A stretch of DNA of 52,893 bases from Beijerinckiaceae bacterium (GTDB lineage: Bacteria > Pseudomonadota > Alphaproteobacteria > Rhizobiales > Beijerinckiaceae). Position 1 is the first letter of the stretch; every line of letters starts with the position of its first letter. Below, in pieces: positions 7,997 through 17,194 of the stretch. The DNA is taken from positions 1 to 52,893 of the forward strand of contig CANGTC010000009.1 in the NCBI GenBank assembly GCA_947456505.1, written 5' to 3'. Below the pieces are notes generated by a model that saw only the letters and a program-made list of their open reading frames with translations, searched no databases and was not told the DNA's origin. The position numbers and the translations under genes were made by a program.

Positions 7997-9532
7997 TTAA
8001 AAGTCGAATGTGAGTTGCGAGGCGTCTGTCGCTTTAGAATTTGCTTTTATCTGCCGTCCCGTCATGGGGATGCCAGACTTGCGGCTGCCGTGTTTGCTTG
8101 CGATTTCGCGCGCAGCCTCCCTGTGCCCCGAGCTTTTGCGCCGGGCGTAGAGCGCATCGCGCGCCGCCTTCGCCGCCGCCGCATGGTCCACGATAGGCGG
8201 CGGATAGCAAAGTGTGGCCGCGCCGGGCCAACGCCATGGCTCGTGGATGAACCCATCAGGCACGGTGGCGAGCTCTGGCACATGGGCGCGTACAAAGGCT
8301 CCGGTTGGATCCTGATCGATAGCCTGCTTCACGGGGTTGTAGACACGCATCGTATTGATGCCCGTGGTCCCAGATTGCATCTGCACCTGTGACCAATGGA
8401 TGCCCGGCTCATAATCGATGAATTGCCGCGCCAGATGCAGCCCGCTGTCGCGCCACGGCAACCACAGATGATAGCTGGCGAAGGACATGAGCATGGCCCG
8501 CATCCGGAAGTTGATCCAGCCATGCTGATGGAGCGCCCGCATGCAGGCGTCGATGAAGGGGAATCCCGTCTCGCCCGCGCACCAGGCCGCCAGCCGCTGT
8601 GGATCAGCGATATCCGGGCGCAGGCCATCATAGGCGCGATGGAGGTTTTCGAATTCAAGGCGGGGTTCATCCTCCAGCTTCTGAATGAAGTGGCAATGCC
8701 AATGCTGGCGCCCCATGAAGGAGATCAGCGATGCGCGCCACTTCTTTGAGGCCGAATCGTTCAGATGGCTGATCGCCCGTATGCGTTTGGATGTCGCCTG
8801 CGCCACTTCGCGCATCGAGATCGTTCCCCATGTGAGGTGCGGCGAAAGGCGCGAGCAGGCGTCGAAGGCCGTGACGGGGCTGGACATCTGAAAGCGATAA
8901 TCGCGCCCACGTTCTCCCAGAAAGCTTTCCAGAGTAGCGAGCGCCGCCGTCCGGCCGCCTGGCTGAGCGAGGGGGCAGGGGTCTGGTGCTAGGCCTAGCT
9001 CGGAGAAGGTCGGGATATATGTCGGCCAATCACCAGTGATTGGCTGAAGCGCTTTGGGCGGCATGGTGATGGGTTCGGCCATGTCGCGGTCCCAAGCGTT
9101 GGCCCAACCATTGCGCGATTTGAGCCGGCGGATCACGCCGAACTGGCGCGGCTCGCGCCAAGGCACGCCTGCTTCTTTGGCCCATGCGCCCACCGCAAGA
9201 TCGCGCGCATAGGTCCAGCCGTTTCCGGTCTCTTCATGGCTCCACAGGCTCGCGACGCCGTGGCTCTTGTGTATCGACCGGAAAACGGCAACGGCGTCGC
9301 CCTCCATCACGCACAGAGGTTGGCCAAGGACTGCAAGCGCGGTCTGAAGCTCGGCGAGGCTCTCAGCCACAAAGGACCATTGCCGTGCTGAAGCGTCGGG
9401 TTGCACCCACAGGTCTGGCTCTACAATGTAGAGCGGCAGGACTGGGCCAAGCTTGAAAGCCTCCGCCAGCGGGCGGTGGTCAGCAATACGCAGGTCGCGC
9501 TTGAACCAGACAATGTTGAGGGGCTGTTTCAT
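7997..9532 (-). CDS. Cryptochrome/deoxyribodipyrimidine photolyase family protein
   Basis: A 511-residue flavoprotein of the photolyase/cryptochrome family, which binds FAD and uses blue light to repair or sense DNA damage. Residues 1-160 form the alpha/beta antenna domain (NIVWFKRDLRIADHRPL start). The FAD domain has SRLSPHLTWGTIS, FMGRQHWHCHFIQKLE, GETGFPFIDACMRALHQHGW, INFRMRAMLMSF and the terminal block WSQVQMQSGTTGINTMRVYN. The C-terminus beyond about 440 is basic and low in complexity. HWHCHFIQ and QSGTTGIN differ from class I CPD photolyases, so the repaired lesion (CPD, 6-4 or none) is open. The ATG at 9532 overlaps the stop of the preceding gene (ATGA). Confidence 0.9.
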   Translation of the reverse strand: MKQPLNIVWFKRDLRIADHRPLAEAFKLGPVLPLYIVEPDLWVQPDASARQWSFVAESLAELQTALAVLGQPLCVMEGDAVAVFRSIHKSHGVASLWSHEETGNGWTYARDLAVGAWAKEAGVPWREPRQFGVIRRLKSRNGWANAWDRDMAEPITMPPKALQPITGDWPTYIPTFSELGLAPDPCPLAQPGGRTAALATLESFLGERGRDYRFQMSSPVTAFDACSRLSPHLTWGTISMREVAQATSKRIRAISHLNDSASKKWRASLISFMGRQHWHCHFIQKLEDEPRLEFENLHRAYDGLRPDIADPQRLAAWCAGETGFPFIDACMRALHQHGWINFRMRAMLMSFASYHLWLPWRDSGLHLARQFIDYEPGIHWSQVQMQSGTTGINTMRVYNPVKQAIDQDPTGAFVRAHVPELATVPDGFIHEPWRWPGAATLCYPPPIVDHAAAAKAARDALYARRKSSGHREAAREIASKHGSRKSGIPMTGRQIKANSKATDASQLTFDF

Positions 9533-10725
9533 GTCAAGCCGCGCATTCGCAGGAGTGCGGGGATATGCTCCTTGAATGTGAAGAACCCCTTCTTTGCGTG
9601 CGGCCAGAAGGCGCTATCCCAATCGCGACGAACCAGAGAAAGATCGATGCCTTCACTTGCCAGCATTGGGGCGATTCGCGCCAAATGATCCGCCACCGGA
9701 CCCGCCGGCGCATAGGGCGTCATAATCCGCCGTACCCCTACAGCTTTGGCCTCCTTGATCAAGGCTTCCGCATCCAGTCGATCGATTATGTTGGCGGGGC
9801 ATCCATAATGAGCAGCCGTACGTAGCGCCGTATCCGTCGAAGCAGCGGCCACAAAGTGGCGTGAGCAGTCGCCCCATAGCAGTAATGCGTCGGAGGCCAC
9901 GGCTATGGAACGGAACGCATATGCGCCATCAAAAACCGACTCCGGATGCAGGTCCTCATGGGTGACAAGCAATATCGAAGGTTGCTCCGGATTTAGCCGA
10001 GGCGGCTCGCCCAATTGGCGTGCAGGCTCAATCGGCGCTTCCGTCAGCGCAACCGCCTCCCGTGCGAGTCCTTTCGGCGCGAAGCGGCCATTGGTGTAGC
10101 GTGCGATATTATCCGACGTGGCGAGATAGGTTTTCCCCACCGTCTGCAATCCTGCGACCCACCGCCAGGACAGTGTGTTGCTCGCGGCGTCAGCATCAAG
10201 CAGATGACGTAGAAAGAAGTCGGCTCCAAGAGTCCAGGGCAGACGCAGCGTGAAGATCCAGATCGAGGCGAACCACATCCTCGCGTGATTATGTAGATAA
10301 CCGGTTTCAACGAGTTCCCGCGCCCAGTCGTCGAAGCCTTCAATGCCGGTCTGGCCATTCATGGCGTCGGCGATGGCGCGATCATCGTGAAAGGCGTCAT
10401 GCTGCCGGTCGAGCTCTTCCAGAAAGCGACGCCACACAGAAGGGCGCATTTCCAACCAGCCCTTCCAATAGGTGCGCCATAGGACCTCCTGAATAAACTT
10501 CTCGGCGGAGCCCATATTGTGCCGAGCGACCACTTGCTCAATCACCTCTTGCTTGTTGATCAAGCGGTGGCGCAAATACGGAGAAAGGCGGGAGACTGCG
10601 CCAGGCAGGTCCGGGCCTGGGTCTGTGTTGCGCTCTGCGGCATAAAGTCGGCCGCCCTTGGGAAGGAATTGGTCGAGACGGTCAAGCGCCATTGCGCGTG
10701 AAGCAGGAAAGGTTGAGCCGACCAT
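9529..10725 (-). CDS. Photolyase-related FAD-binding protein with apparently swapped domain order
   Basis: The 398-residue protein opens directly with the helical FAD-binding domain of photolyases. Residues 40-60 give SRLSPYLRHRLINKQEVIEQ, then FIQEVLWRTYWKGW, GYLHNHARMWFASIWIF and SWRWVAGLQTVGKTYLATSD follow; the last corresponds to the N-W-x-x-V-A-G block of cryptochromes. The residues after about 260 form an alpha/beta-type region (ILLVTHEDLHPES...LLLWGD...GVRRIMTPYAPAGPV...LVRRDWDSAFWPH) that resembles the usual N-terminal antenna domain but follows the FAD domain. It heads the minus-strand operon with a true photolyase. DNA repair or light-sensing role is inferred. Start chosen as the first ATG; no strong ribosome site is visible. 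Confidence 0.82.
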   Translation of the reverse strand: MVGSTFPASRAMALDRLDQFLPKGGRLYAAERNTDPGPDLPGAVSRLSPYLRHRLINKQEVIEQVVARHNMGSAEKFIQEVLWRTYWKGWLEMRPSVWRRFLEELDRQHDAFHDDRAIADAMNGQTGIEGFDDWARELVETGYLHNHARMWFASIWIFTLRLPWTLGADFFLRHLLDADAASNTLSWRWVAGLQTVGKTYLATSDNIARYTNGRFAPKGLAREAVALTEAPIEPARQLGEPPRLNPEQPSILLVTHEDLHPESVFDGAYAFRSIAVASDALLLWGDCSRHFVAAASTDTALRTAAHYGCPANIIDRLDAEALIKEAKAVGVRRIMTPYAPAGPVADHLARIAPMLASEGIDLSLVRRDWDSAFWPHAKKGFFTFKEHIPALLRMRGLT

Positions 10726-11368
10726 AGGGTAATTCTTGCCATTCTAGAAACTTGCTACGCGGCTATACGAGTGAACCCTGCCGGCTGGATTACGTACCTT
10801 CTCGTTTGCGTTTTGGGAAAGTCCAAAGATAGATGTTCAGGCATTCGAAAATTCGGGCTCAACCGTTCCCGATCCGGATTATTGTCTTGACCGAAGGCAG
10901 TTCGTTACATGCAAAATATTGCTGCAGCTTGCGCGGCCTCAAAATTGGGTTTTTCCGACTCCAATGGATCACGGCTACTTTCGGAGCATGATTGAAAGGT
11001 TTGGGAGGCAGCATTTTACGCGCGAGTATCTCGGGAAGTGAACAATCCAGCATTGTCCGCCAGGACCAATCGCTTGATTATGAGAGCTTATTCCTTAAGT
11101 ATCTCACCAGTTTTATTGGCGCTCAGTCCGCTCTGCGCTCCAGATCGAGTATGTAGCTCAATTCGCATTTTCCAAAAATTCTAACTGGACCAATTTATGA
11201 GTGCCATTCACCAGGCGCATCGTGAACGCAGCGCCACTCAGAATATATATCGTCGGTGTACATGGCGAGCAATCGAGGTATCAAGGCATTTTTGGTAATT
11301 CTTTGATCAGGGCCTATTTTGCACATACAGAGCTGATCGCTTTTCGGTTTTGTAAATCATGCTGTCGG
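10726..11368. other. Intergenic region, no gene recognised
   Basis: About 640 bases between two minus-strand units. Short frames exist on both strands (for example 10859-11053 minus) but none has a recognisable family, ribosome site or coding character. It probably holds the promoter of the photolyase operon near 10726-10800 and the untranslated end of the AtzF-like gene. No tRNA or strong terminator was found. Confidence 0.35.
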
Positions 11369-12754
11369 TTATGCCCGCCATATGGTCGCTTCTCGGTCGT
11401 AGCCCATGCCGAAACAGCCCGGCTGATGGAAGCTCTGAGCAAGAGCCGCCAGATCGTCATCGCAGAAGGCGGGCGCCACGAACGTAACGCCTCCCGGCAA
11501 GCCATCCGGGCGAAAGCCTGCGGGAACCGATATGGCGGAGCAGTCAAGCAAATTGACGAAATTCGTGTAGCGACCGAGATTGGAATTAAGGCGCACCGGA
11601 TCCGCTAGCATCTCAGATACTTTGTAGATGGTAGGGGCTGTTGGCAGCAGCAGCACGTCCATCTCTTCCCATTCCACGTTGGCGCGACGGCGAAAGATCT
11701 CCAACGCATAGGCGCCACGGAATGCATCCACTGCGCTCATGCAACTCGCGCCCAGAATGATCTCGCGCACAGTTGGATCCATCTCATGTCCATGGGTCCG
11801 CGCGAAATCCTCGATGGCGGCCAAGCGCTCGGCTACCCAGGGCCCCTCATAAAGAAGGGCGGCGCATTCACGGAAGGGGGCATAATCGATCTCGACTATG
11901 GCTGCTCCCATCGCCGCCATGCGCTGAATTGCTTCGTCATAAAGGGTAGCGACGGCGTCGTCGCCGAAAAATTCTCGCTCTACTCTCGCCAGCACACCGC
12001 AGCGCAGGCCATGGCTTGGCAAGTTGCGCGCCTGAATGGGACGTGAATAGGGATCGGCGGCATCAAAGCGCTGCATGATGCGGCGCACCTCATCCGCATC
12101 AGCCACACAGCCCGCTAGCACCGTGATGCAATCAAGGCTGCGGCAGGCGGGTGTAAGCCCGCTATTAGACACAAGCCCCCGCGTTGGCTTAACCCCCACG
12201 AGATTGTTAAAGGCTGCGGGAATGCGCCCTGAACCCGCAGTATCAGTGCCCAGCGCGAAAGCAACCTGACCGGCGCCCACAGCAACTGCGGAACCCGATG
12301 ACGAGCCGCCCGAAATATACTCGGAATTGAAGACGCAGCGCGGTGCGCCGTAAGGAGAGCGCGTCCCATTCAGGCCGGTGGCGAATTGATCGAGATTGGT
12401 CTTGCCGATAAGGAGTGCTCCTGCTGCGCGGAGCCGTTCAACGGCGAAGGCGTCCACCTCAGGCTCATAAGCGAATGCCGGGCATGCAGCCGTTACCGGC
12501 AAGCCGGCGAAATCGATGTTGTCCTTCGCTGCAAATGGAATGCCCCACAGCGGCTTATCGTCGGCTGGTCCTGTTGCGAGCAGATCAGTGGCCTCGCGCA
12601 TGAGATCATCCCGCGTCCGCAAGGAAATCCAGATGGCCTTGTCAGTTGACGCGTTGATGCGATCCAGCACGGATTGAACGACATCGACAGGGGTCGTTTC
12701 GCCGGTTTGATACAGTGACCGCAAACCCGCTAGCGTAAGCATTTTCGGTAGCAT
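11369..12754 (-). CDS. AtzF-type allophanate hydrolase, amidase domain only
   Basis: The 461-residue protein matches the amidase-signature domain of allophanate hydrolase, which hydrolyses allophanate towards ammonia and CO2, the final step of biuret, cyanurate and urea-amidolyase pathways. The catalytic triad is visible as Lys77 (GIPFAAKDNID), cis-Ser151 (YISGGSSSGSAVAV) and nucleophile Ser175 (GTDTAGSGRIPAAFNN). TDTAGSGR followed by PAAFNN is specific to this branch. The usual C-terminal domain of about 130 residues is missing; a free-standing copy lies at 38895-39311. Start taken as the ATG at 12754, with GGAG six bases upstream; an in-frame ATG sits at 12784. The preceding FAD oxidase gene is 88 bases upstream in the same direction. 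A related non-allophanate amidase is possible. Confidence 0.8.
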   Translation of the reverse strand: MLPKMLTLAGLRSLYQTGETTPVDVVQSVLDRINASTDKAIWISLRTRDDLMREATDLLATGPADDKPLWGIPFAAKDNIDFAGLPVTAACPAFAYEPEVDAFAVERLRAAGALLIGKTNLDQFATGLNGTRSPYGAPRCVFNSEYISGGSSSGSAVAVGAGQVAFALGTDTAGSGRIPAAFNNLVGVKPTRGLVSNSGLTPACRSLDCITVLAGCVADADEVRRIMQRFDAADPYSRPIQARNLPSHGLRCGVLARVEREFFGDDAVATLYDEAIQRMAAMGAAIVEIDYAPFRECAALLYEGPWVAERLAAIEDFARTHGHEMDPTVREIILGASCMSAVDAFRGAYALEIFRRRANVEWEEMDVLLLPTAPTIYKVSEMLADPVRLNSNLGRYTNFVNLLDCSAISVPAGFRPDGLPGGVTFVAPAFCDDDLAALAQSFHQPGCFGMGYDREATIWRA

Positions 12755-12842
12755 CATGCTCTCCACCGCTATCAACCAATTCATATGGCCCGAACGATCA
12801 TTTCTTCAGATCGCGTCAATCTTCACGATTTTGCGATGCGCT

Positions 12843-14222
12843 TCAAGATCGCGCTCTGAAGCGCCATCCGCTCGTTTGAAGAGTGGATTCCATCACTCCA
12901 TCCAGATTGAGTTTCCCGGGATTGAGCAGGCCATGCGGATCCATCTCGCGTTTGAAGGCCACATCGCGTGGGGTGATCCGTTTGATGCCGACCTCTCGCA
13001 CGCCCGTTGTATGGGAATTCGCCACCACGCCGCCGCTGGCTTGCACCAGCGCCACCAGCGTCGCCATTTGCAGAGGATCGCGATAGGCGATCTGCGGAGA
13101 GCCCATGGCGACCACCTCACCATCGCTCCAGAACAGCTCCAGCCGGAAGGGTTCTTCATGTGAGACCTTGGCGCGCACGGCGTGGATGGAGTCCAACATG
13201 GCGGGTCCCCGAAACATGCCTTGCAGGCCTGTGAAAGTGGGAGCAGTCTTTTGGATCTGGCGCAGACCGTGCCCATAACAGAATTCATGCAGTGGCGCGC
13301 CGAAAGGCATTTCGTCAAGTCCGTGATCGGCGACAATTTGTCCGTCGAATTCATTCACCATAGACTGAAAACTGCACAGACTTGGAGGAGCAATGAAGCA
13401 GATCACCATGGAATGATTTTGCGGAACGACTCCCTTGAGTTCGCGCATAAGATTGGGGATGGGCCACTCATGCACGGACGCAAGCCGACGCAACAGACCC
13501 GTTTCGCGCGCAAGCTGCATACCAAAGCGCAAGGCGCTATCGAAGGCGGGAAAGGCCACGATGCAGGCGCGCCAGTCCCAGGCGGGACCAAGAGGCAATT
13601 CGATTTCCGTGATGATGGCGTTCGCGCCATAGGCGTGATGCACAAGCTCGACGTCATCGCCACTGAGGTCAAAAACGCGCGGCGTCTCCTCCGCGCTCAT
13701 GACTTCGATGGCGCTGATATTGCCACGGTCACGCAGCATGCCCCACATGGCCGATCCAACACCGCCGCTGCCGCCCGACACAAAGCCGCCGATTGTGGAG
13801 GACGCGATGGTGGATGGGAAAATCCTTAACTCCCAGCCCTTGGCGCGCGCCGCTGCTTCCATCGCCGCCATATTGGCGCCGGCCTGAGCACGGATAACGG
13901 CATTTTCGATGCTCAGGATCTTGTTGAACTCGATCATGTCCAGCACCATGCCGCCATGCAACGGCACGCTCTGCCCGTAATTGGCTGTGCCACCCCCTCG
14001 CGGTGTGATTGGTATGCGATGTTTGACAGCCGCGCTCACCGCGCGCGCAACTTCATCCTTGTCGCGCGGCGTGACCACAATCTCGGCGACATGCCCAGCC
14101 AATTCACCTCGCAAAAGTGGGCTGATGACGAACTGGTCGCGGCTCTTCCGACGCAGGATTGTGGGATCCGTCGTGAATGGGATGTCGCCGAGATCCTCGC
14201 AGAGGGCTTTAATCGAAGGCAT
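12843..14222 (-). CDS. FAD-linked oxidase (GlcD/PCMH type), copy 1
   Basis: A 459-residue flavoprotein oxidase/dehydrogenase. It has the PCMH-type FAD-binding domain (VTPRDKDEVARAVSAAVKHR, ITPRGGGTANYGQS, GGFVSGGSGGVGSAMWG, YGANAIITEIELPL) and a C-terminal domain ending in the glycolate-oxidase-like DPHGLLNPGKLN. Such enzymes oxidise 2-hydroxy acids or cyclic and aldehyde substrates and pass electrons to oxygen or carriers. It is clearly a paralogue of the gene at 18205-19590 on the other strand. The ATG at 14222 (MPSIKALCED) is preferred over an in-frame upstream start. It is transcribed away from the binding-protein gene at 14498, probably together with the AtzF-like gene. Confidence 0.85.
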   Translation of the reverse strand: MPSIKALCEDLGDIPFTTDPTILRRKSRDQFVISPLLRGELAGHVAEIVVTPRDKDEVARAVSAAVKHRIPITPRGGGTANYGQSVPLHGGMVLDMIEFNKILSIENAVIRAQAGANMAAMEAAARAKGWELRIFPSTIASSTIGGFVSGGSGGVGSAMWGMLRDRGNISAIEVMSAEETPRVFDLSGDDVELVHHAYGANAIITEIELPLGPAWDWRACIVAFPAFDSALRFGMQLARETGLLRRLASVHEWPIPNLMRELKGVVPQNHSMVICFIAPPSLCSFQSMVNEFDGQIVADHGLDEMPFGAPLHEFCYGHGLRQIQKTAPTFTGLQGMFRGPAMLDSIHAVRAKVSHEEPFRLELFWSDGEVVAMGSPQIAYRDPLQMATLVALVQASGGVVANSHTTGVREVGIKRITPRDVAFKREMDPHGLLNPGKLNLDGVMESTLQTSGWRFRARS

Positions 14223-14373
14223 AAGAAAAGCTCCGGCGCGTGACGCGCCTTGAAACCTCCAGAGCAACGCATGTGCCAGAAGGGCTTTTCATAGGCGACA
14301 CTTAACAATCAGATCATCGCGAATAAGCGGGTGCCCCTTTTTTAATCAGTTAGTGCGAATTTGAGGCGCAACT

Positions 14374-14392
14374 CCGCCAGTTAACTGGGCGG
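14374..14392. promoter_or_regulatory. Palindrome in the divergent promoter region
   Basis: The 275-base gap between divergent starts at 14222 and 14498 contains CCGCCAGTTAACTGGGCGG. Its core CAGTTAACTG (14378-14387) is a perfect palindrome, extended by CCGC/GCGG on both sides with one bulged G. It is placed suitably for a dimeric repressor or activator controlling both directions. No regulator gene lies directly beside it. Confidence 0.35.
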
Positions 14393-14497
14393 TCGCTTGA
14401 TCTCTCGGCAAAAAGTGAAGCCTCTTCGGCGCTGGCGCCCGCCTTGCTTTCTTCAGGGCAAGCTTGATCAACGGTGACCACGGAAAGGCAGGATCAT

Positions 14498-15514
14498 ATG
14501 CCAAGCACAATTACCTTGCGCCCTTTCGCGACCCTTCTGGCGAAAACGGGCGTTCGCGCCGCAATATCGGGCTTCGCCCTCACCGCAACCATTTGTCTTG
14601 CCAGCGCAGCTGACAAGGTCACCTTCCTGACGAGTTGGTACGCGCAAGCGGAACATGGCGGATTCTATCAGGCCAAGGCTACAGGCCTTTACGAAAAAGC
14701 CGGTCTCGACGTGACGATCAAGATGGGTGGGCCACAGGTCAACGCCTTGCAGCTTCTGTTAGCTGGCGAAACCGACATCATGATGGGTTACGACATTCAG
14801 GTGCTCAAGGCGCTTGAACAGAATATACCGATCACCACCATCGCCGCCTCTTTTCAGTTCGACCTGCAGGGAATGATGACCCACGAGGATGTCGCTGGGC
14901 TCGATGGCGTCAAGGGCAAGACGATCCTCATCGCCGCCTCCAGTCGCATGACCTTCTGGCCCTGGTTGAAGGCGAAATACGGCCTGTCGGACGATCAATT
15001 GAAGCCCTATACCTTTAATCTCCAGCCCTTCGCAGCTGATCCCAACACTGTCCAGCAAGGGTATGTATCGTCCGAACCCTATTCGGCGACGCAGATGGGA
15101 TTGAAGCAGAAGTTCTATCTCTTCGCCGAGCAGGGCTATCCGCCCTATGGCACGACAATGGTCGTCACACGCGGCTTTCTCGAGAAAAATCCCGAAGTTG
15201 CAGCCCGGTTTGTGAAGGCTTCGCTCGAAGGGTGGCGCGATTATCTCAAGAACCCTTCCCCGGCAAATGTTCTCATCAAGGCTGATAACCCCAAGATGCG
15301 CGACGACCAGCTTGATTATGCGCTGGCGACGCTCAATCGCATCAAGGCAGTTGATGGCGGTGACGCGGCGAAGCTGGGCATTGGGATGATGACAGAAGAG
15401 CGTTGGAAGCAAACTTATGAATTTCTGGTCGCGGGTGGCTTGCTGAAGCCTGAAGTGAACTGGAAAGCAGGGTTCACGGATCGCTTCGTCAAAGATCTCA
15501 AGATCATTCCTTGA
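14498..15514 (+). CDS. ABC transporter substrate-binding protein, NMT1/THI5-like
   Basis: A 338-residue periplasmic binding protein. The signal peptide region (start MPSTITLRPFATLLAKTG, cleavage near ASA-ADK) is followed by KVTFLTSWYAQAEHGGFYQA, the pattern of NMT1/THI5-like proteins that bind pyrimidine-type or other N-heterocyclic ligands. Later conserved segments are VNALQLLLAGETDIMMGYD and GVKGKTILIAASSRMTFWPW. The ATG at 14498 has an AGGA site close upstream and starts the signal peptide; an in-frame GTG at 14474 exists. It is followed by its ATPase (15526) and permease (16374), then by the Rieske oxygenase, which suggests the imported compound is the oxygenase substrate. Confidence 0.88.
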   Translation: MPSTITLRPFATLLAKTGVRAAISGFALTATICLASAADKVTFLTSWYAQAEHGGFYQAKATGLYEKAGLDVTIKMGGPQVNALQLLLAGETDIMMGYDIQVLKALEQNIPITTIAASFQFDLQGMMTHEDVAGLDGVKGKTILIAASSRMTFWPWLKAKYGLSDDQLKPYTFNLQPFAADPNTVQQGYVSSEPYSATQMGLKQKFYLFAEQGYPPYGTTMVVTRGFLEKNPEVAARFVKASLEGWRDYLKNPSPANVLIKADNPKMRDDQLDYALATLNRIKAVDGGDAAKLGIGMMTEERWKQTYEFLVAGGLLKPEVNWKAGFTDRFVKDLKIIP

Positions 15515-15525
15515 TCGGACCTAAA

Positions 15526-16377
15526 ATGCTAGCCTTCAACAAAGAACTGGCGGCCGCTTCGGCTGAAATCGATACGGCGCGTCTCATGAACGCAAACATC
15601 GTCGATGTGCTGTCGGCCAATAAGATCTACGCCGATGGCACCGAGGCTTTGGCGCCAGTTAACCTCGCTATCGCTCCTGGCGAATTCCTGACGCTGATCG
15701 GGCCGTCCGGTTGCGGCAAGAGCACTCTGTTGAAATTGATCGCCAATCTTATCGAACCTACGGATGGTCGCTTGCAATGGTGGCGTGGGGGTTTTGATCA
15801 GGTGGGCGGCGAGGGTAGGCGCCTCGCTTTCGTCTTTCAGGATCCCACCCTCATGCCCTGGTCGCGCATTGCGGGCAATGTGAGCCTTCCGCTCGATCTT
15901 GCCGGCATACCACGCGCGCAATCAGGTACACGTGTTGCGTCCGCACTGAAACGTGTGGGACTTGAGGGATTCGAAAATCGCTACCCGCGTCAGCTCTCGG
16001 GTGGGATGCGCATGCGAGTCTCCATAGCCCGTGCGCTGGTGACTGATCCCGACTTGCTGCTGATGGACGAGCCTTTCGGAGCTCTGGATGAATTCACGCG
16101 CAACAAGCTCGACTCGGATCTTCTGGCCCTTTGGTGGGAGCGCAAGCTCACCTGCGTTTTCGTCACACACTCAATATATGAAGCCGTTTATTTGTCGACG
16201 CGGGTTGTCGTGATGGCAGCTCGTCCTGGTCGCGTCCATCGCGTGATGGAGATCGACGAGCCGCAACCGCGCGGAGATGCTTTCCGCAATTCGACTCGCT
16301 TCGCGGATTTGTGCCGCCAGCTCTCCAGTTGGCTCGCAGACGCCTCACTCCCCTCCAGCACGCAGGCGTTTTCATGA
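15526..16377 (+). CDS. ABC transporter ATP-binding protein (Ssu/Tau type)
   Basis: A 283-residue nucleotide-binding subunit of an NMT1/Ssu/Tau-type importer. Walker A is GPSGCGKST, the Q-loop is FQDPTLMPW, the signature is LSGGMRMRVSIARAL, Walker B is LLLMDEPFGALDE and the switch His is in FVTHSIYEA. All key residues are present. ATG at 15526 is used (GGA upstream) rather than the TTG at 15511 that overlaps the binding-protein stop. The end overlaps the permease start in ATGA, so the three transporter genes form one transcript. Confidence 0.9.
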   Translation: MLAFNKELAAASAEIDTARLMNANIVDVLSANKIYADGTEALAPVNLAIAPGEFLTLIGPSGCGKSTLLKLIANLIEPTDGRLQWWRGGFDQVGGEGRRLAFVFQDPTLMPWSRIAGNVSLPLDLAGIPRAQSGTRVASALKRVGLEGFENRYPRQLSGGMRMRVSIARALVTDPDLLLMDEPFGALDEFTRNKLDSDLLALWWERKLTCVFVTHSIYEAVYLSTRVVVMAARPGRVHRVMEIDEPQPRGDAFRNSTRFADLCRQLSSWLADASLPSSTQAFS

Positions 16378-17174
16378 AGCCCTTAATGGAATCCGAGCGG
16401 TTTATACGCATTGCAGCGCCGTTTCTCGTCGGCGCCATTCTTGTCGGCGGCTGGGAATTGGCCTGTCGTCATTGGCAGGTGCCAGTCTTTCTATTTCCTA
16501 AACCTTCGGATATCGCTAATTCTCTGATGAGCGATGCTCCAACCTTGTTTCGCGCCCTCGGTGTGACCATGCGCATCACTTTTCAGGCGTTCTTCTGCGC
16601 CGTAGTCGTCGGCACTTTGATCGCATTTCTGTTTGTGCAAAGCCGCTTTCTCGAAGTCAGCCTGTTTCCCTATGCGGTGCTGTTGCAGGTGACGCCGGTA
16701 GTTGCGGTGGCGCCTCTCATCATCATTCTGGTTAAGAACACGCAGGCTGCGCTTACTGTTTGCGCGACCCTTGTCGCGCTGTTTCCGATGATCTCTAACA
16801 CGACGATAGGCCTGCGTAGCGTCGATCAGGGCCTAGCGAATCTCTTTCGAATGAACCGCGCTGGGCGCACCGCGACTTTACTCCGGCTTCGCATACCCAG
16901 CGCCCTACCCTTCTTCTTCGCAGGGCTGCGCATCTCAAGCGGGCTTGCCTTGATTGGCGCCGTTGTTGCGGAGTTTGTTGCGGGCACCGGTGGCCGTAGT
17001 TCGGGGCTTGCCTATGAAATCCTGCAATCCGGCTTCCAGCTCGACATTCCCCGCATGTTCGCCGCGCTGTTCTTGATCGCGCTTGCGGGAGTCGCTCTCT
17101 TCCTTCTTATGGCGTGGCTTTCAAAACTTGCACTTGGCGGATGGCATGAGAGCGAAGTCACGCGCGAAAGCTGA
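16374..17174 (+). CDS. ABC transporter permease (Ssu/Tau type)
   Basis: A 266-residue inner-membrane permease with about six helices (for example AAPFLVGAILVGGWELA, FQAFFCAVVVGTLIAFLFV, FAALFLIALAGVALFLLMAW). The coupling segment that contacts the ATPase is recognisable as NLFRMNRAGRTATLLRLRIPSALPFF, the EAA-loop equivalent. The ATG at 16374 overlaps the ATPase stop codon. Only one permease gene is present, so a homodimer is expected as in SsuABC. Confidence 0.88.
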   Translation: MKPLMESERFIRIAAPFLVGAILVGGWELACRHWQVPVFLFPKPSDIANSLMSDAPTLFRALGVTMRITFQAFFCAVVVGTLIAFLFVQSRFLEVSLFPYAVLLQVTPVVAVAPLIIILVKNTQAALTVCATLVALFPMISNTTIGLRSVDQGLANLFRMNRAGRTATLLRLRIPSALPFFFAGLRISSGLALIGAVVAEFVAGTGGRSSGLAYEILQSGFQLDIPRMFAALFLIALAGVALFLLMAWLSKLALGGWHESEVTRES

Positions 17175-17194
17175 ATAAACTCATCGAGGACAAC

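Noticed and set aside
10859..11053. Minus-strand 64-codon frame in the gap after the photolyase operon
   Set aside because: No ribosome site, no family resemblance and no conservation evidence available; treated as chance.
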